Shown: piece by piece, positions 35,390 to 44,723 of the stretch
Position numbering within the stretch: position 1 is the first letter of the stretch
Layout of the letters: each line of letters begins with the position of its first letter
From: Buttiauxella izardii
GTDB taxonomy: Bacteria > Pseudomonadota > Gammaproteobacteria > Enterobacterales > Enterobacteriaceae
NCBI RefSeq assembly: GCF_003601925.1
Contig: NZ_QZWH01000039.1
Location: forward strand, 1 to 64,000
Length of the DNA: 64,000 nucleotides
Direction: 5' to 3'
Notes under the pieces: generated by a model
What the model saw: the letters and a program-made list of their open reading frames with translations, nothing else
What the model was told of the DNA's origin: nothing
Databases searched by the model: none
Made by a program: the position numbers and the translations under genes

Positions 35390-35983
35390 ATGACCGAAAT
35401 CATTTCTGCGGCAGTATTGTTAATCCTGATAATGGACCCGCTGGGAAACCTGCCGATTTTTATGTCGGTGCTCAAGCATACCGAGCCAAAGCGCCGCCGG
35501 AAGATCATGATCCGCGAGCTGCTGATTGCGCTGGTCATCATGCTGATTTTCCTGTTCGCCGGGGAAAAAATTCTTGCCTTCCTTAACCTGCGCACCGAAA
35601 GCGTTTCCATATCCGGCGGGATTATTCTGTTCCTGATTGCGATTAAAATGATTTTCCCAAGCCACGAAGGCAACGCCTCCGGCCTGCCTGCGGGTGAAGA
35701 ACCATTTATCGTGCCGCTGGCAATTCCGCTGGTTGCCGGGCCGACGCTGTTGGCGACATTAATGTTGTTATCGCACCAGTACCCGAACCAGATGGGGCAT
35801 TTAGTGATAGCGCTGCTGCTGGCGTGGGGCGGCACCGTCGCAATCTTGCTGCAATCGTCGCTGTTCCTGCGTCTGCTGGGTGAAAAAGGCGTGAATGCAC
35901 TCGAGCGCCTGATGGGCCTGGTGCTGGTGATGCTGGCAACGCAGATGTTCCTCGATGGTTTGCGGATTTGGATGAAGGGTTAA
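35390..35983 (+). CDS. yhgN: MarC/YhgN family inner-membrane protein YhgN
   Basis: 197 residues, the same length as E. coli YhgN. A six-helix membrane protein of the MarC family (UPF0056): N-terminal AAVLLILIMDPLGNLPIFM, then helices near 40-60, 67-87, 112-130, 140-160 and 175-193, and the conserved PLAIPLVAGPTLLATLM. Function unknown; the older idea that MarC acts in antibiotic resistance was withdrawn. It is divergent from asd, as in E. coli. In E. coli the gnt genes follow; here a REP-like repeat and yicI do. Confidence 0.95.
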   Translation: MTEIISAAVLLILIMDPLGNLPIFMSVLKHTEPKRRRKIMIRELLIALVIMLIFLFAGEKILAFLNLRTESVSISGGIILFLIAIKMIFPSHEGNASGLPAGEEPFIVPLAIPLVAGPTLLATLMLLSHQYPNQMGHLVIALLLAWGGTVAILLQSSLFLRLLGEKGVNALERLMGLVLVMLATQMFLDGLRIWMKG

Positions 35984-35992
35984 ATTAGGATC

Positions 35993-36080
35993 CCCTCTCC
36001 CTGTGGGAGAGGGTTAGGGTGAGGGTGGTTTTCAATGCGCTCCCCCTCATCCCAACCTTCTCCCCAAAGGAGAAGGAGAA
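35993..36080. repeat. REP-like repeat pair at the yhgN/yicI junction
   Basis: Left unit CCCCTCTCCCTGTGGGAGAG followed by GGTTAGGGTGAGGG; right unit is a degenerate inverted copy (CCCCCTCATCCCAACCTTCT then CCCCAAAGGAGAAGG). It marks the point where the E. coli-like asd-yhgN block meets yicI-selC. Confidence 0.8.
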
Positions 36081-36089
36081 AGACCAACC

Positions 36090-38414
36090 TTAAAGCTCGA
36101 TAACCAGCCCTGACTCAGCCGAATCCGGCGTCACCAACACGCCGTGCTCGCCCGCCGCACTCTTACCTTGCTTCACGCCTTTCACATTGCCGATGTTACG
36201 CAGACACAGCGTCCAGTCTTTCGCCTGGCCATCGCTTTGCACCGTCAGCGTGTTTCCTTCGCGCTTCACTTTCAGCGTGAAGATCACCGAACCGTCCGCC
36301 GCCGGAACTTCACAAATTGCCTCGCGACCATCGTCCAGATTAAATAGCTGGAATGCAGTGCCTTCATGCCACGCGTAATCCGGTTTCTGGTCGTTATTGC
36401 CGAGCGCTAACAGCGTGTTGTCACGCACATAAACCGGCAGGCTCAGGAAATCATGCTGCTGTTTATGCCAGCGGCTGCCCTGGGCTTCGTGGTTGGTGAG
36501 TAAGTGCGTCCAGCGGCCTTCCGGCAGATAAAACTGCACGTCGCCCGCTTCGCTGAACACCGGCGCAACCATCACCGAATCACCCAGCATGTACTGGCGG
36601 TCGAGATAATCGCAGCCCGGATCGTCCGGGAACTCCAGCATCATGGCGCGCATCATCGGCGTACCGAACTCGTTGGCAAGCGCGGCCTGGCGATACAGAT
36701 ACGGCATCATGCGCGATTTCAGTTGCGTGAAGTGACGCACCACATCGCAAGCTTCGTCGTCGTAAGCCCACGGCACACGGTAGGATTTGCTGCCATGCAG
36801 GCGGCTGTGGCTGGAAAGCAGCCCGAATGCGCACCAGCGTTTGTAAACGTGCGCCGGAGCGGTGTTCTCGAAGCCGCCGATATCGTGGCTCCAGAAGCCA
36901 AAGCCGGACATGCCGAGCGACAGCCCGCCGCGCAGGCTTTCCGCCATAGATTCGTAGTTGGCGTAGCAATCGCCGCCCCAGTGAACCGGGAACTGTTGCG
37001 CACCGACCGACGCCGAACGGGCAAACAGCACCGCTTCTTCGTCGCCCAGTTCTTGCTTGAGCACGTTCCACACCAGCTCGTTATAAAGGAACGCGTAATG
37101 GTTGTGCATTTTCTGCGGGTCGCTGCCGTCGTGCCAGACCACATCCGTTGGAATGCGCTCGCCGAAGTCGGTTTTGAAGCAGTCCACACCCATGCGCACC
37201 AGGCGTTTCAGGTGGCCTGCATACCATTCGCACGCCGCCGGATTGGTGAAATCAACAATCCCCTGCCCCGGCTGCCATTTGTCCCACTGCCACACCGCGC
37301 CGTTCGGGCGTTTGAGCAGATAACCTTTTTCCATCCCTTCGCGGAACAGCGGCGATTTCTGGCCGATGTACGGGTTAATCCACACGCAGATTTTCAGGCC
37401 ACGCGCTTTCAGGCGTTTCAGCATTCCTTCAGGGTCGGGGAACGTCACAGGGTCCCACTCAAAATCGCACCACTGGAAGGCTTTCATCCAGAAGCAGTCG
37501 AAGTGGAACACATGCAGCGGCAGGTTGCGTTCCGCCATGCCGTCGATAAAGCTGTTGACCGTCGCTTCGTCGTAATTGGTGGTAAATGAAGTGGTGAGCC
37601 ACAGGCCAAACGACCACGCAGGCGGCAGCGCCGGGCGGCCAGTGAAGCGCGTGTAACGGTCGAGCACCGCTTTCGGCGTTGGGCCGTCGATCACGAAGTA
37701 TTCGAGGTATTCACCTTCGACGCTGAACTGCACTTTGGAGACTTTTTCGGAACCCACTTCAAAGGAGACACATTCCGGGTGATTCACCAGCACGCCGTAG
37801 CCACGGTTGGTGAGGTAGAACGGAATGTTTTTGTAGGATTGCTCGGTGCTGGTGCCACCGTCGCGGTTCCAGGTTTCCACCGTCTGGCCGTTTTTCACCA
37901 GCGCGGTAAAGCGCTCGCCGAGGCCGTAAACTGTTTCGCCAACGCCCAAATCCAGGCGCTCAAACATATGCGTGTTGCCGCTGGTGGCATCCTGCACATA
38001 GCCGTTGTTCTTCACCGCACTGCCGGTGATGCGCACGCCATCGCGCAGGAAATCGAGCGCCCAGTTGTCGCCTTTCGTGACGCGCACACTCAGATTGCCG
38101 CTTTTCAACTCGGCAAACGCTTCGGTGTTTTGCATCTGAGTTTTTACATCGCTCAACACATTGAGCGGATAATGCGGGCCTTTATTTTCCACGCCCTGGA
38201 AGTGCTCGATACGTACCCCGACCACACCTTCCTGCGGCGAGAAGAAGCGCAGCGTAAACAGCGGCGTATCCAGTTGCCCCGCGCGTTCGCTGACATCTTT
38301 CATCCCGGCGTACACCACCATCTCGTTACCCTGCTGCTCCACATCAAACACTTGCACCGGGTGGATGAGCGCGAGCCCGGGCTGGATAAGCCAGTTACCG
38401 TCACTAATTTTCAT
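36090..38414 (-). CDS. yicI: Alpha-xylosidase YicI
   Basis: 774 residues (772 in E. coli). A GH31 enzyme that releases xylose from isoprimeverose-type alpha-xylosides. N-terminal beta domain, then the catalytic barrel with [14 protein letters not shown], the nucleophile in [15 protein letters not shown] (about residue 416), [19 protein letters not shown] and the acid/base region [13 protein letters not shown], and C-terminal beta domains. The start at 38414 ([14 protein letters not shown]) matches E. coli; the longer in-frame start at 38483 is unsupported. The partner permease gene yicJ, upstream of yicI in E. coli, is missing. Confidence 0.97.
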   Translation of the reverse strand: MKISDGNWLIQPGLALIHPVQVFDVEQQGNEMVVYAGMKDVSERAGQLDTPLFTLRFFSPQEGVVGVRIEHFQGVENKGPHYPLNVLSDVKTQMQNTEAFAELKSGNLSVRVTKGDNWALDFLRDGVRITGSAVKNNGYVQDATSGNTHMFERLDLGVGETVYGLGERFTALVKNGQTVETWNRDGGTSTEQSYKNIPFYLTNRGYGVLVNHPECVSFEVGSEKVSKVQFSVEGEYLEYFVIDGPTPKAVLDRYTRFTGRPALPPAWSFGLWLTTSFTTNYDEATVNSFIDGMAERNLPLHVFHFDCFWMKAFQWCDFEWDPVTFPDPEGMLKRLKARGLKICVWINPYIGQKSPLFREGMEKGYLLKRPNGAVWQWDKWQPGQGIVDFTNPAACEWYAGHLKRLVRMGVDCFKTDFGERIPTDVVWHDGSDPQKMHNHYAFLYNELVWNVLKQELGDEEAVLFARSASVGAQQFPVHWGGDCYANYESMAESLRGGLSLGMSGFGFWSHDIGGFENTAPAHVYKRWCAFGLLSSHSRLHGSKSYRVPWAYDDEACDVVRHFTQLKSRMMPYLYRQAALANEFGTPMMRAMMLEFPDDPGCDYLDRQYMLGDSVMVAPVFSEAGDVQFYLPEGRWTHLLTNHEAQGSRWHKQQHDFLSLPVYVRDNTLLALGNNDQKPDYAWHEGTAFQLFNLDDGREAICEVPAADGSVIFTLKVKREGNTLTVQSDGQAKDWTLCLRNIGNVKGVKQGKSAAGEHGVLVTPDSAESGLVIEL

Positions 38415-38756
38415 TCTAATGCCCTCTGAATGCTGGAATTTTTGGGAAGCAGCGTGGCAGAAAAACGGATGCACGCCTGTCATAAGTGACTGTGAAAAAT
38501 TCGATAGGTAAGGTTTTAAAGCATCGAGGGAGAGGCCGGAATTCTAATTTCTGGTTATCAGATTACGTTTCTTAATAAGTGTGAGCGGAGTCGCTCAATG
38601 GAAGGAGCCAGAAGTGCGAATTGCACGGATTGCGAACGTTTTAATTGATCCGGCTAATAGTTTTCAGGAAATCATTGTGGAAAGGGCAAAGCATTGTTTG
38701 GTAAGCGGGAGAAACCAGGTATACTGCGCACCGCCTCCATGTAGCAATCGAGGCCA
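38415..38756 (+). promoter_or_regulatory. yicI/selC intergenic region with selC promoter
   Basis: No gene in this 342-bp stretch. A selC promoter candidate is TTGGTA (38698-38703), a 16-bp spacer and TATACT (38720-38725), placing the transcript start about 25 bp ahead of the tRNA. This gap is where yicJ would sit in E. coli. Confidence 0.6.
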
Positions 38757-38851
38757 GGAAGATCGTCGTCTCCGGTGAGGCGGCTGGACTTCAAATCCAG
38801 TTGGTGCCGCCAGCGGTGCCGGGCAGGTTCAACTCCTGTGATCTTCCGCCA
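38757..38851 (+). tRNA. selC: tRNA-Sec (UCA anticodon)
   Basis: 95 nt, the full length of the long selenocysteine tRNA, starting GGAAGATC and ending GATCTTCCGCCA with encoded CCA. Anticodon loop GACTTCAAATC contains TCA for decoding UGA; the long variable arm and 8-bp acceptor stem fit. It differs from my recollection of E. coli selC at only a few bases, including one in the T arm. It is charged with serine and converted by SelA, and SelB delivers it to UGA codons such as that in fdoG, 14.8 kb downstream. selC is a known integration site for islands, and an accessory segment does lie downstream. Confidence 0.97.
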
Positions 38852-39152
38852 GTTAAGCTCTCCCCAACTCTTCTGTAGTCAACAATCCCCATAAAAACAA
38901 AGTACTTACTGACATTTCCTACCATAGTTAGTCAACGGAACTCTTCCAGCATCAAGATACATATGAGGGTATAAAATAGACTCTCTTTTGTGGACTCCCA
39001 CACTATAGGCGCCAAAGCAATACCGCCTTCTATGAAGGCGGATTTTTACTTCGTTGTGTCTCAGATGATATCGAGAATGCGCATTGCCGGTGAGTACAAC
39101 AACGGTATCAATAATGAGAGTTTAATATCCCCCCATTTACCGCCCCACCATC
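38852..39152. other. Gene-free stretch behind selC
   Basis: 300 bp without a gene. It holds one strong hairpin terminator (39023-39047). I looked for a repeat of the selC 3' end here and in the next 6 kb and saw none. Confidence 0.5.
39023..39047 (+). terminator. Orphan rho-independent terminator
   Basis: Arms CCGCCTTC (39023-39030) and GAAGGCGG (39034-39041), 3-nt loop, then ATTTTT. It lies 170 bp after selC with no other gene before it, so it either ends a long selC transcript or is left from a lost gene. Confidence 0.8.
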
Positions 39153-39644
39153 TTATGCTCTTCCAATAATGGTATTAATATTTTTGATATACATTATTAG
39201 AACCATTCCTGCAGCCAGAAGATGCCAGAGATATTCACCATCGCTTGCGCCGGACAGTGTCTGGCTAAACAACATCACACTGGTCACGAATAGTGACGCC
39301 ACAGCACTTTTCATTAGCCACGGACGGGCATTAGCATCTGTCAGGAATTCCAGCTTCAGAATAGAAACAATAATGAAGATGAAAGGAAGGCACTGAAGAA
39401 TAATCAAAACAGGGAAAAGCGCATCAAATAGCGGACTTAATGCAACATGAGCAACCTGACTCTTATCCCAGGTTCCAACGATGTACTCCTTCCAACCTGC
39501 CCAGGTATCCCCATGGTAAGCCGTCTCAGGCGACACGAGACCATTGAAAATACCGCAAACCTTATCAATGAACCCATTTTTAAACCAAAATATACCCAGG
39601 AAAATTTGTACCGGGATAATGTGAAAAGAGAGTTTTTTAAACAT
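39153..39644 (-). CDS. Small integral membrane protein of unknown function
   Basis: 163 residues with about four hydrophobic segments: IIPVQIFLGIFWF near 9-21, ALFPVLIILQCLPFIFIIVS near 70-90, SAVASLFVTSVMLF and LLAAGMVLIMYI. I do not recognise the family. The ATG at 39644 has GAGG 11 bases upstream; an in-frame start at 39719 would add 25 residues with no clear signal. AT content is well above that of the core genes. It is divergent from the L,D-transpeptidase gene, with no sign of an operon, and lies in the accessory segment beside selC. Confidence 0.7.
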   Translation of the reverse strand: MFKKLSFHIIPVQIFLGIFWFKNGFIDKVCGIFNGLVSPETAYHGDTWAGWKEYIVGTWDKSQVAHVALSPLFDALFPVLIILQCLPFIFIIVSILKLEFLTDANARPWLMKSAVASLFVTSVMLFSQTLSGASDGEYLWHLLAAGMVLIMYIKNINTIIGRA

Positions 39645-40050
39645 ATAGATAACATCCTCGCAATACAGATAGAGTGCGGCAAGAGTAATGACTGATAATT
39701 TTGTAAAATTAAAAGGCATTAGGGCAGGAGTTCGTCCTGAATATTAAGCATACGCCCTTCAAAATTTTAAATACATTTCTTGCAATAGGTAAAAATAGAC
39801 ATTGCGCTACTCTGGAAATAGATAAAAACAGTACATTAATAAACCAAGCAACGAACCAATCTATCTAATAATATGTTTCAAGAATGTTTCCTTGTTATCC
39901 GGATGTAGCGCGGCGCCCATATAAAAGACAAAACATTGCAAGAGAAATGTAATCTCATACCATTTAACTCCTACGTAAATTAATACGAATATGGAGCGAT
40001 GATTATATTGAGAGTAATATCACATCAATTCATCATACAAATGGTTCATC
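39645..40050. other. AT-rich divergent intergenic region
   Basis: About 400 bp between divergent genes; no small gene seen. It must hold both promoters. A 16-bp sequence at 40028-40043 recurs in inverted orientation upstream of the yhjX-like gene. Confidence 0.4.
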
Positions 40051-40971
40051 ATGAAATTCCGTACACCCTTTCTCCTGGTCATTGGACTCCTGGCCTCACA
40101 CTCTTCATTCTCCTCAACATTCACTCTCCCTTCTGACGGCGGTCGTTTGGTTGGGCAAAATGCTATTGAGCAAATCCCCTCCCACAACAAGCAGCCGCTG
40201 GAAAACTTTGCAGTTAAGTACCATGTGGGTTTAAGCAATATGCTGGAAGCGAATCCAGGTATAGACCCCTGGTTGCCGCAATCGGGAAGCGTTGTCACAT
40301 TCCCTCTGCAAGTGATTCTGCCTGATACGGTACATGAGGGAATCATCATTAATACTGCTGAAATGCGGCTTTACTATTACCCACAAGGCAAGAATGTAGT
40401 GGAAATTTTCCCGGTGGGTATAGGCCAGGTGGGCCACGATACACCTGATCATTGGGTGACGAGGGTGCAAGGCAAAAAAGCAGGCCCAACCTGGACACCT
40501 ACGCCTAATGAAAGGGCTGAGTTTGCTGCAGAAGGCCAAATATTGCCGGCGGTTGTTCCTCCTGGGCCAGAAAACCCGATGGGTTTATATGCGATGTATA
40601 TCGGTAATCTTTTTGCTATTCATGGCACAAACGCAAATTTTGGAATTGGCCTGAGAGTCAGCCACGGTTGTGTTCGTTTAAGGGCTGATGACTTGAAAAA
40701 ACTCTTTAATGAAGTCCCGGTCGGTACTCGCGTTGAATTGATTAACGAACCGGTGAAAGCCACTGTTGAGCCAGATGGATCTCGTTATGTAGAGGTTCAC
40801 AACCCACTATCTTCAAATGAAGCAGAATTTAATACGGCAAACGTATCGCCTCTTCACCTGTCTCAGAAAATTGAATCCGTCTTAGGGGATAAACAGGTGC
40901 AACATGACGTTGTGGATAAAGCATTGGCAATGCGCGCAGGCTTGCCTGTACAAATTAACATCAAAAACTAA
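40051..40971 (+). CDS. L,D-transpeptidase, LdtB (YbiS)-like
   Basis: 306 residues. Signal peptide (about 1-21, [19 protein letters not shown]), a LysM-like segment (about 50-85), then the YkuD catalytic domain with [12 protein letters not shown] and SHGCVRL; catalytic Cys at residue 207. Such periplasmic enzymes attach Braun lipoprotein to diaminopimelate in peptidoglycan or form 3-3 crosslinks. It is closest in my recollection to E. coli LdtB (306 aa): [25 protein letters not shown] and YIEVHNPLS-type stretches match. The genomic place is not that of ybiS and composition is AT-rich, so it is probably a second, acquired copy. Followed by its own strong terminator. Confidence 0.9.
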   Translation: MKFRTPFLLVIGLLASHSSFSSTFTLPSDGGRLVGQNAIEQIPSHNKQPLENFAVKYHVGLSNMLEANPGIDPWLPQSGSVVTFPLQVILPDTVHEGIIINTAEMRLYYYPQGKNVVEIFPVGIGQVGHDTPDHWVTRVQGKKAGPTWTPTPNERAEFAAEGQILPAVVPPGPENPMGLYAMYIGNLFAIHGTNANFGIGLRVSHGCVRLRADDLKKLFNEVPVGTRVELINEPVKATVEPDGSRYVEVHNPLSSNEAEFNTANVSPLHLSQKIESVLGDKQVQHDVVDKALAMRAGLPVQINIKN

Positions 40972-41322
40972 ATCTTATCAGGACTGATAAAAGGGTAGTC
41001 GACAGAAAAGGGGGGTTGATGTTGTTAGTTAAACCAACATCAACCTTTCTGTTATATTTTGTTGCACTTCACTTTAAAACAACACACCTGTCTTCATTAT
41101 GTTTCTTTTGTGCACCTGAATGTTTCAGATAAATTTATTGAGAATTACCAAGGTTGCATTTTTGTTTTTATTATTCTTAATCACACATCTGACGCTTAAA
41201 GCATATAGCCTTTTTGAATATGGATTCTGGCTACTGATTTAGCACATTTGCATAAGAAAATAATTAGGAATATATATCTCTACAAATTCAGACAGTCAAT
41301 TATTTAACAAAGTGAGAGTCAA
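40972..41322 (+). other. Intergenic region between ldt-like and maeA-like genes
   Basis: 350 bp with the ldt terminator at its left end (41014-41050) and otherwise AT-rich sequence that should carry the promoter of the malic enzyme gene. No small gene or clear operator seen. Confidence 0.45.
41014..41050 (+). terminator. Rho-independent terminator of the ldt-like gene
   Basis: Perfect 11-bp arms GGTTGATGTTG (41014-41024) and CAACATCAACC (41035-41045), 10-nt loop, then TTTCT. Confidence 0.85.
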
Positions 41323-42984
41323 ATGCGATACACCCATCTTTCCGGGCAATCCCTGCTTAGCAATACAACCTTTAATAAGGGAAGCGCATTTAGTAACAGT
41401 GAGCGTAATGAATTTAATTTACATGGACTTATCCCAACTATTGTTGAAACTATAGATGAACAAAGTGACCGGATCCGCTTCCAGCTAAATAATTTCATCA
41501 CTGACGAAGACAAGCATATTTTTTTGCGTAACCTGCAAGATACAAATGAGGTGCTTTTTTATCATTACATTACTTCTGATATCGAATCTTCGCTGCCGTT
41601 AATTTATACACCAACGGTTGGTTATGCCTGCCAGCATTTTTCGGAAATCTGGCGTAAAAACCGAGGAGTATTTATTGCCTGGGAGGATCGGGACAATATT
41701 GAAAGCATTCTTCGAAATGTTCTTAGCGATGATATCAAAATTATTGTGGTTACAGATGGTGAGAGAATTCTCGGGTTAGGCGACCAGGGCATTGGTGGGA
41801 TGGGTATTCCTATAGGGAAATTGTCTTTATACACGGCATGCGGCGGTATAGATCCACATCAGTGTTTACCCGTAATGCTCGATGTCGGGACTAATAATAA
41901 CGAACTGCTAAGCAATCCATTGTATATGGGAGCACGCCATGCTCGAATTTCTGATGCGGAATACTTTGAGTTCATTGATATTTTCGTGTCGGCAATTGAG
42001 CGCCGTTGGCCTGGTGTATTATTGCAGTTTGAGGATTTCGCATTACAGCATGCCACTCCATTGTTGAAAGAATATCAGGACAAATTATGTTGCTTTAATG
42101 ATGATATTCAGGGAACAGCGTCTGTAGCATTAGGCTCTATTCTCGCGGCCTGTCTGCGCAATAAAATATCACTTTCCGAACAACGTATTATGTTCGTTGG
42201 GGCTGGATCTGCGGGTTGTGGCATTGCCGAGCTCATTGTATCAGCACTTAAGGCTGATGGTATTGATGAGGAAGTCGCCAGAAGTCATATATTTCTTGTC
42301 GATAAAGATGGGCTGGTATTAAAAGACACTCCGGCATTAACCGATTTCCAGTATCGACTGGCTCATGCAAGAGAAAGCTTAACATTTTCGCCTGATGGCA
42401 AAAATATTGCGGCACTGGTTAATTGCATTCGACCTTCGATATTGATTGGGGTATCTGGTGTGCCTGGACTTTTTACGGAAGAAGTTATCAAATCGATGCA
42501 TTCTTGCACTTCCACGCCGATTATTTTCCCGTTGTCGAATCCAACGTCACGCGTCGAAGCTGAACCTGCCGACATTATCGAATGGACCGAAGGTAACGCG
42601 ATCATAGCTACAGGTAGTCCATTCGCGCCGGTAATCTACAATGGTAATAAGCACATCATTTCTCAATGCAATAACTCTTATATCTTCCCGGGCCTTGGGT
42701 TGGGTGTTTTACTCTCCAATGCGAAACGCGTAACCGAAAGTATGTTCCTGGCAGCCAGTAAAATCCTTGCACAATCATCGCCTATGCTCAAAGACCCGCA
42801 TGGAGCATTATTACCTGAGCTTACAAAGATTCATGAAATATCTAAAAAAATTGCCATTGCCGTTGCGCTTGCAGGTGCTGAGGATGGCGTTGCGACAAGA
42901 ATGGGAATTTATGAATTAGAAGAAAAATTAGAGAAGATATTCTGGAAACCTGAGTATCAGGATTACAAGCGTATTTCTTTCTGA
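41323..42984 (+). CDS. NAD-dependent malic enzyme, MaeA-like paralogue
   Basis: 553 residues. Oxidative decarboxylation of malate to pyruvate with NAD(P). Family marks: LNKGSAF-type NKGSAFSNSERNEF near 23, the catalytic-Tyr region IYTPTVGYACQHFSEI, GERILGLGDQGIGGMGIPIG near 147, the metal site LLQFEDFA and FNDDIQGTASV, the Rossmann motif FVGAGSAGCGIAE, and PLSNPTSRVEA. It is clearly related to E. coli MaeA (565 aa) but more diverged than the core genes here, with shorter ends, so it is probably an extra copy. GAGAG lies before the ATG. It is convergent with a yhjX-like transporter gene and shares its terminator. Confidence 0.93.
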   Translation: MRYTHLSGQSLLSNTTFNKGSAFSNSERNEFNLHGLIPTIVETIDEQSDRIRFQLNNFITDEDKHIFLRNLQDTNEVLFYHYITSDIESSLPLIYTPTVGYACQHFSEIWRKNRGVFIAWEDRDNIESILRNVLSDDIKIIVVTDGERILGLGDQGIGGMGIPIGKLSLYTACGGIDPHQCLPVMLDVGTNNNELLSNPLYMGARHARISDAEYFEFIDIFVSAIERRWPGVLLQFEDFALQHATPLLKEYQDKLCCFNDDIQGTASVALGSILAACLRNKISLSEQRIMFVGAGSAGCGIAELIVSALKADGIDEEVARSHIFLVDKDGLVLKDTPALTDFQYRLAHARESLTFSPDGKNIAALVNCIRPSILIGVSGVPGLFTEEVIKSMHSCTSTPIIFPLSNPTSRVEAEPADIIEWTEGNAIIATGSPFAPVIYNGNKHIISQCNNSYIFPGLGLGVLLSNAKRVTESMFLAASKILAQSSPMLKDPHGALLPELTKIHEISKKIAIAVALAGAEDGVATRMGIYELEEKLEKIFWKPEYQDYKRISF

Positions 42985-43020
42985 TGAGTTTCCCCTACCC
43001 GCTTTGTTTTAAGTAACCAT

Positions 43021-43057
43021 AAAAAATCCGGAAATATTAATCATTTCCGGATTTTTT
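43021..43057. terminator. Bidirectional terminator between maeA-like and yhjX-like genes
   Basis: Perfect 15-bp arms AAAAAATCCGGAAAT (43021-43035) and ATTTCCGGATTTTTT (43043-43057) with a 7-nt loop. A/T tails on both sides let it serve both convergent genes. Confidence 0.92.
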
Positions 43058-43100
43058 GTTAATTAACCAGGCGACTAAACACCATTGATATCAAAATGGC

Positions 43101-44309
43101 TTAAACCTTTGCAGTTGAAGCCGGGCGACGCACCGTAAGTGAAAACACGATAGAGACGATAAGCAGCACAAAGATAACCCAGAAAGTTGCCTGGAAACCG
43201 CCAAACATCGAAGCGATAACCGAGCCGAGGAAGGAACCAATACCAAAACCCAGGTAGATAACACCGTAGTTTTTGGTCACGTTATTCAAACCAAAAAATT
43301 CGGAGACCAGGGAAGGATATGTGGTCAGGTGACCGCCGAAATTAAACGCCACACATGCCAGAGCGAAGAAGAAAGAGACTTCGTGCAGGTGGGCGAAATT
43401 AAGCATTACCATCCCGACGAGACAAACAATCTGACCAAAAGTAACAACGCGGATAGTGCTGACTTTATCAGACATAATGCCCATCACCAGGCGGCCCAGC
43501 AGGTTAGCCACCGCAACCACGGTTACCGCATTGGCGGCTGTAATGGCATCCAGATGCACCATAGATTGTGCGATGTCTTTTGCCACACCAACCACATACA
43601 ACCCTCCCATCATGGCAGTAGTGAACATCAGAGCCAGCAACCAGTATTGCGGTTTACGCATCGCTTCAGCCAGGGTGTAATCCTTCTGAATTTCACCACC
43701 AGAAACTTTCACGTTCTGATGTGGGGCATCCGTCATCAGCAATGCGCCAACGATACAGATAATCGCGGCGATCACACCCCACCACATCATTGCGGAAGAC
43801 AGCAGGAAATGAGTTAGCAGATCAACGTTAATGAATTTGAATGCCAGTGAACCCAGGCCATAGCAGCCGATAGAGAAAGCAGAGATAAGCCCTTTGCGTT
43901 CAGGGAACCAGCGTACACAGTTTGTCAGTGTCAGAAGATAGCCTGCACCATCAGCGATACCCACCAATACACCGCCAGTTATCCACAACACCATCAGATT
44001 CGATGAGAAGCCCGTTGCGGTCAGGCCAATAAGCAACAGAATAGCCGAAGCAATAGTGACGGTTTTAACACCAAATTTATCCTGAAGTTTACCCGCGAAG
44101 GAGGAGGCAATTGCCAGACCCAGGCAGAGAATACCGAACGTGAACGCGACATTGGGAATCGTCGAATGCAGTTTCGAAGCAAACGGAGCATTGAATAAAG
44201 ACCAGGTGTAGACGGAGCCGAGTGCGAACTGAGCGAGCAGTGTTCCAACAAAGGTTAGCCAGCGAGTATGTGCCGGATAGACCTTTTGAGAACCCGATTT
44301 ACTTTTCAT
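43101..44309 (-). CDS. OFA-type MFS transporter, YhjX-like
   Basis: 402 residues, the length of E. coli YhjX. Twelve hydrophobic helices; conserved stretches FALGSVYTWSLFN near 30, GLAIASSFAGKLQDKFG, the ADGAGYLLTLTNCVRWFPER loop, MRKPQYWLLALMF and SEFFGLNNVTKNYGVIYLGF. OFA carriers include the oxalate/formate antiporter; the substrate of YhjX itself is not firmly known, but in E. coli its gene is induced by extracellular pyruvate via YpdA/YpdB. Three direct repeats like YpdB sites lie upstream, which supports the same control here. It is neighbour to a malic enzyme, a producer of pyruvate. Confidence 0.9.
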   Translation of the reverse strand: MKSKSGSQKVYPAHTRWLTFVGTLLAQFALGSVYTWSLFNAPFASKLHSTIPNVAFTFGILCLGLAIASSFAGKLQDKFGVKTVTIASAILLLIGLTATGFSSNLMVLWITGGVLVGIADGAGYLLTLTNCVRWFPERKGLISAFSIGCYGLGSLAFKFINVDLLTHFLLSSAMMWWGVIAAIICIVGALLMTDAPHQNVKVSGGEIQKDYTLAEAMRKPQYWLLALMFTTAMMGGLYVVGVAKDIAQSMVHLDAITAANAVTVVAVANLLGRLVMGIMSDKVSTIRVVTFGQIVCLVGMVMLNFAHLHEVSFFFALACVAFNFGGHLTTYPSLVSEFFGLNNVTKNYGVIYLGFGIGSFLGSVIASMFGGFQATFWVIFVLLIVSIVFSLTVRRPASTAKV

Positions 44310-44381
44310 CGAATGAACCTTAAGTGGTAGTAACTAAATTGCGCCCACTCTATTCCCCATTTATTGCAAGGGATCAGAAAA

Positions 44382-44436
44382 GGAATGAAGTGCCATTAAA
44401 GCGGAATGAAATGCCTTTATTTCGGTATGAAATGCA
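44382..44436 (-). promoter_or_regulatory. Three YpdB-type direct repeats upstream of the yhjX-like gene
   Basis: On the minus strand GGCACTTCAT, GGCATTTCAT and TGCATTTCAT recur at an exact 21-bp period (repeat blocks at 44382, 44403 and 44424). The published YpdB site of E. coli yhjX, as I recall it, is GGCATTTCAT-N11-GGCATTTCAT; here the same 10-mer and 11-bp gap appear in three copies. They end 73 bp before the start codon, just upstream of the expected -35 region. Confidence 0.8.
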
Positions 44437-44547
44437 TCATTTGTATGATGAATGGATTTCATGGACAAAAAACAAACGAAAAAACGGCGCGGAGTTTGAC
44501 CGGTATTGTTCAGCGGCGAAACGTTTCCAGGTATTCACCTGGTTTAC

Positions 44548-44615
44548 GTAGGTCGGGTAAGCGCAGCGTCACCCGACAAAATGGTGGATGACACAATCGC
44601 TTATCCACCCGACAT
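44548..44615. repeat. REP/BIME-type palindromic element
   Basis: GTAGGTCGGGTAAGCG facing CGCTTATCCACCCGAC, with an inner TCACCCGACA. This is the familiar enterobacterial REP form, distinct from the CCCTCACCC-type clusters elsewhere in the window. Confidence 0.75.
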
Positions 44616-44723
44616 CCCCCTGCCGCACAATCTCTACGGACTTCTTTGTCGATGCGGCATGTGACATACTGTGCGGATATTGTTCCCGCCACAAAAACTT
44701 ACCGGGCGCAAACAAGACAAAAC

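Noticed and set aside
36504-37589. 361-codon open frame antisense to yicI
   Set aside because: It lies entirely inside yicI on the opposite strand, has no start context or recognisable domain, and yicI is a full-length match.
38581-38778. Small frame running into selC
   Set aside because: It overlaps the tRNA gene and its promoter and has no ribosome site.
44510-44692. Short frame over the REP element
   Set aside because: Consists of REP sequence; no start signal.
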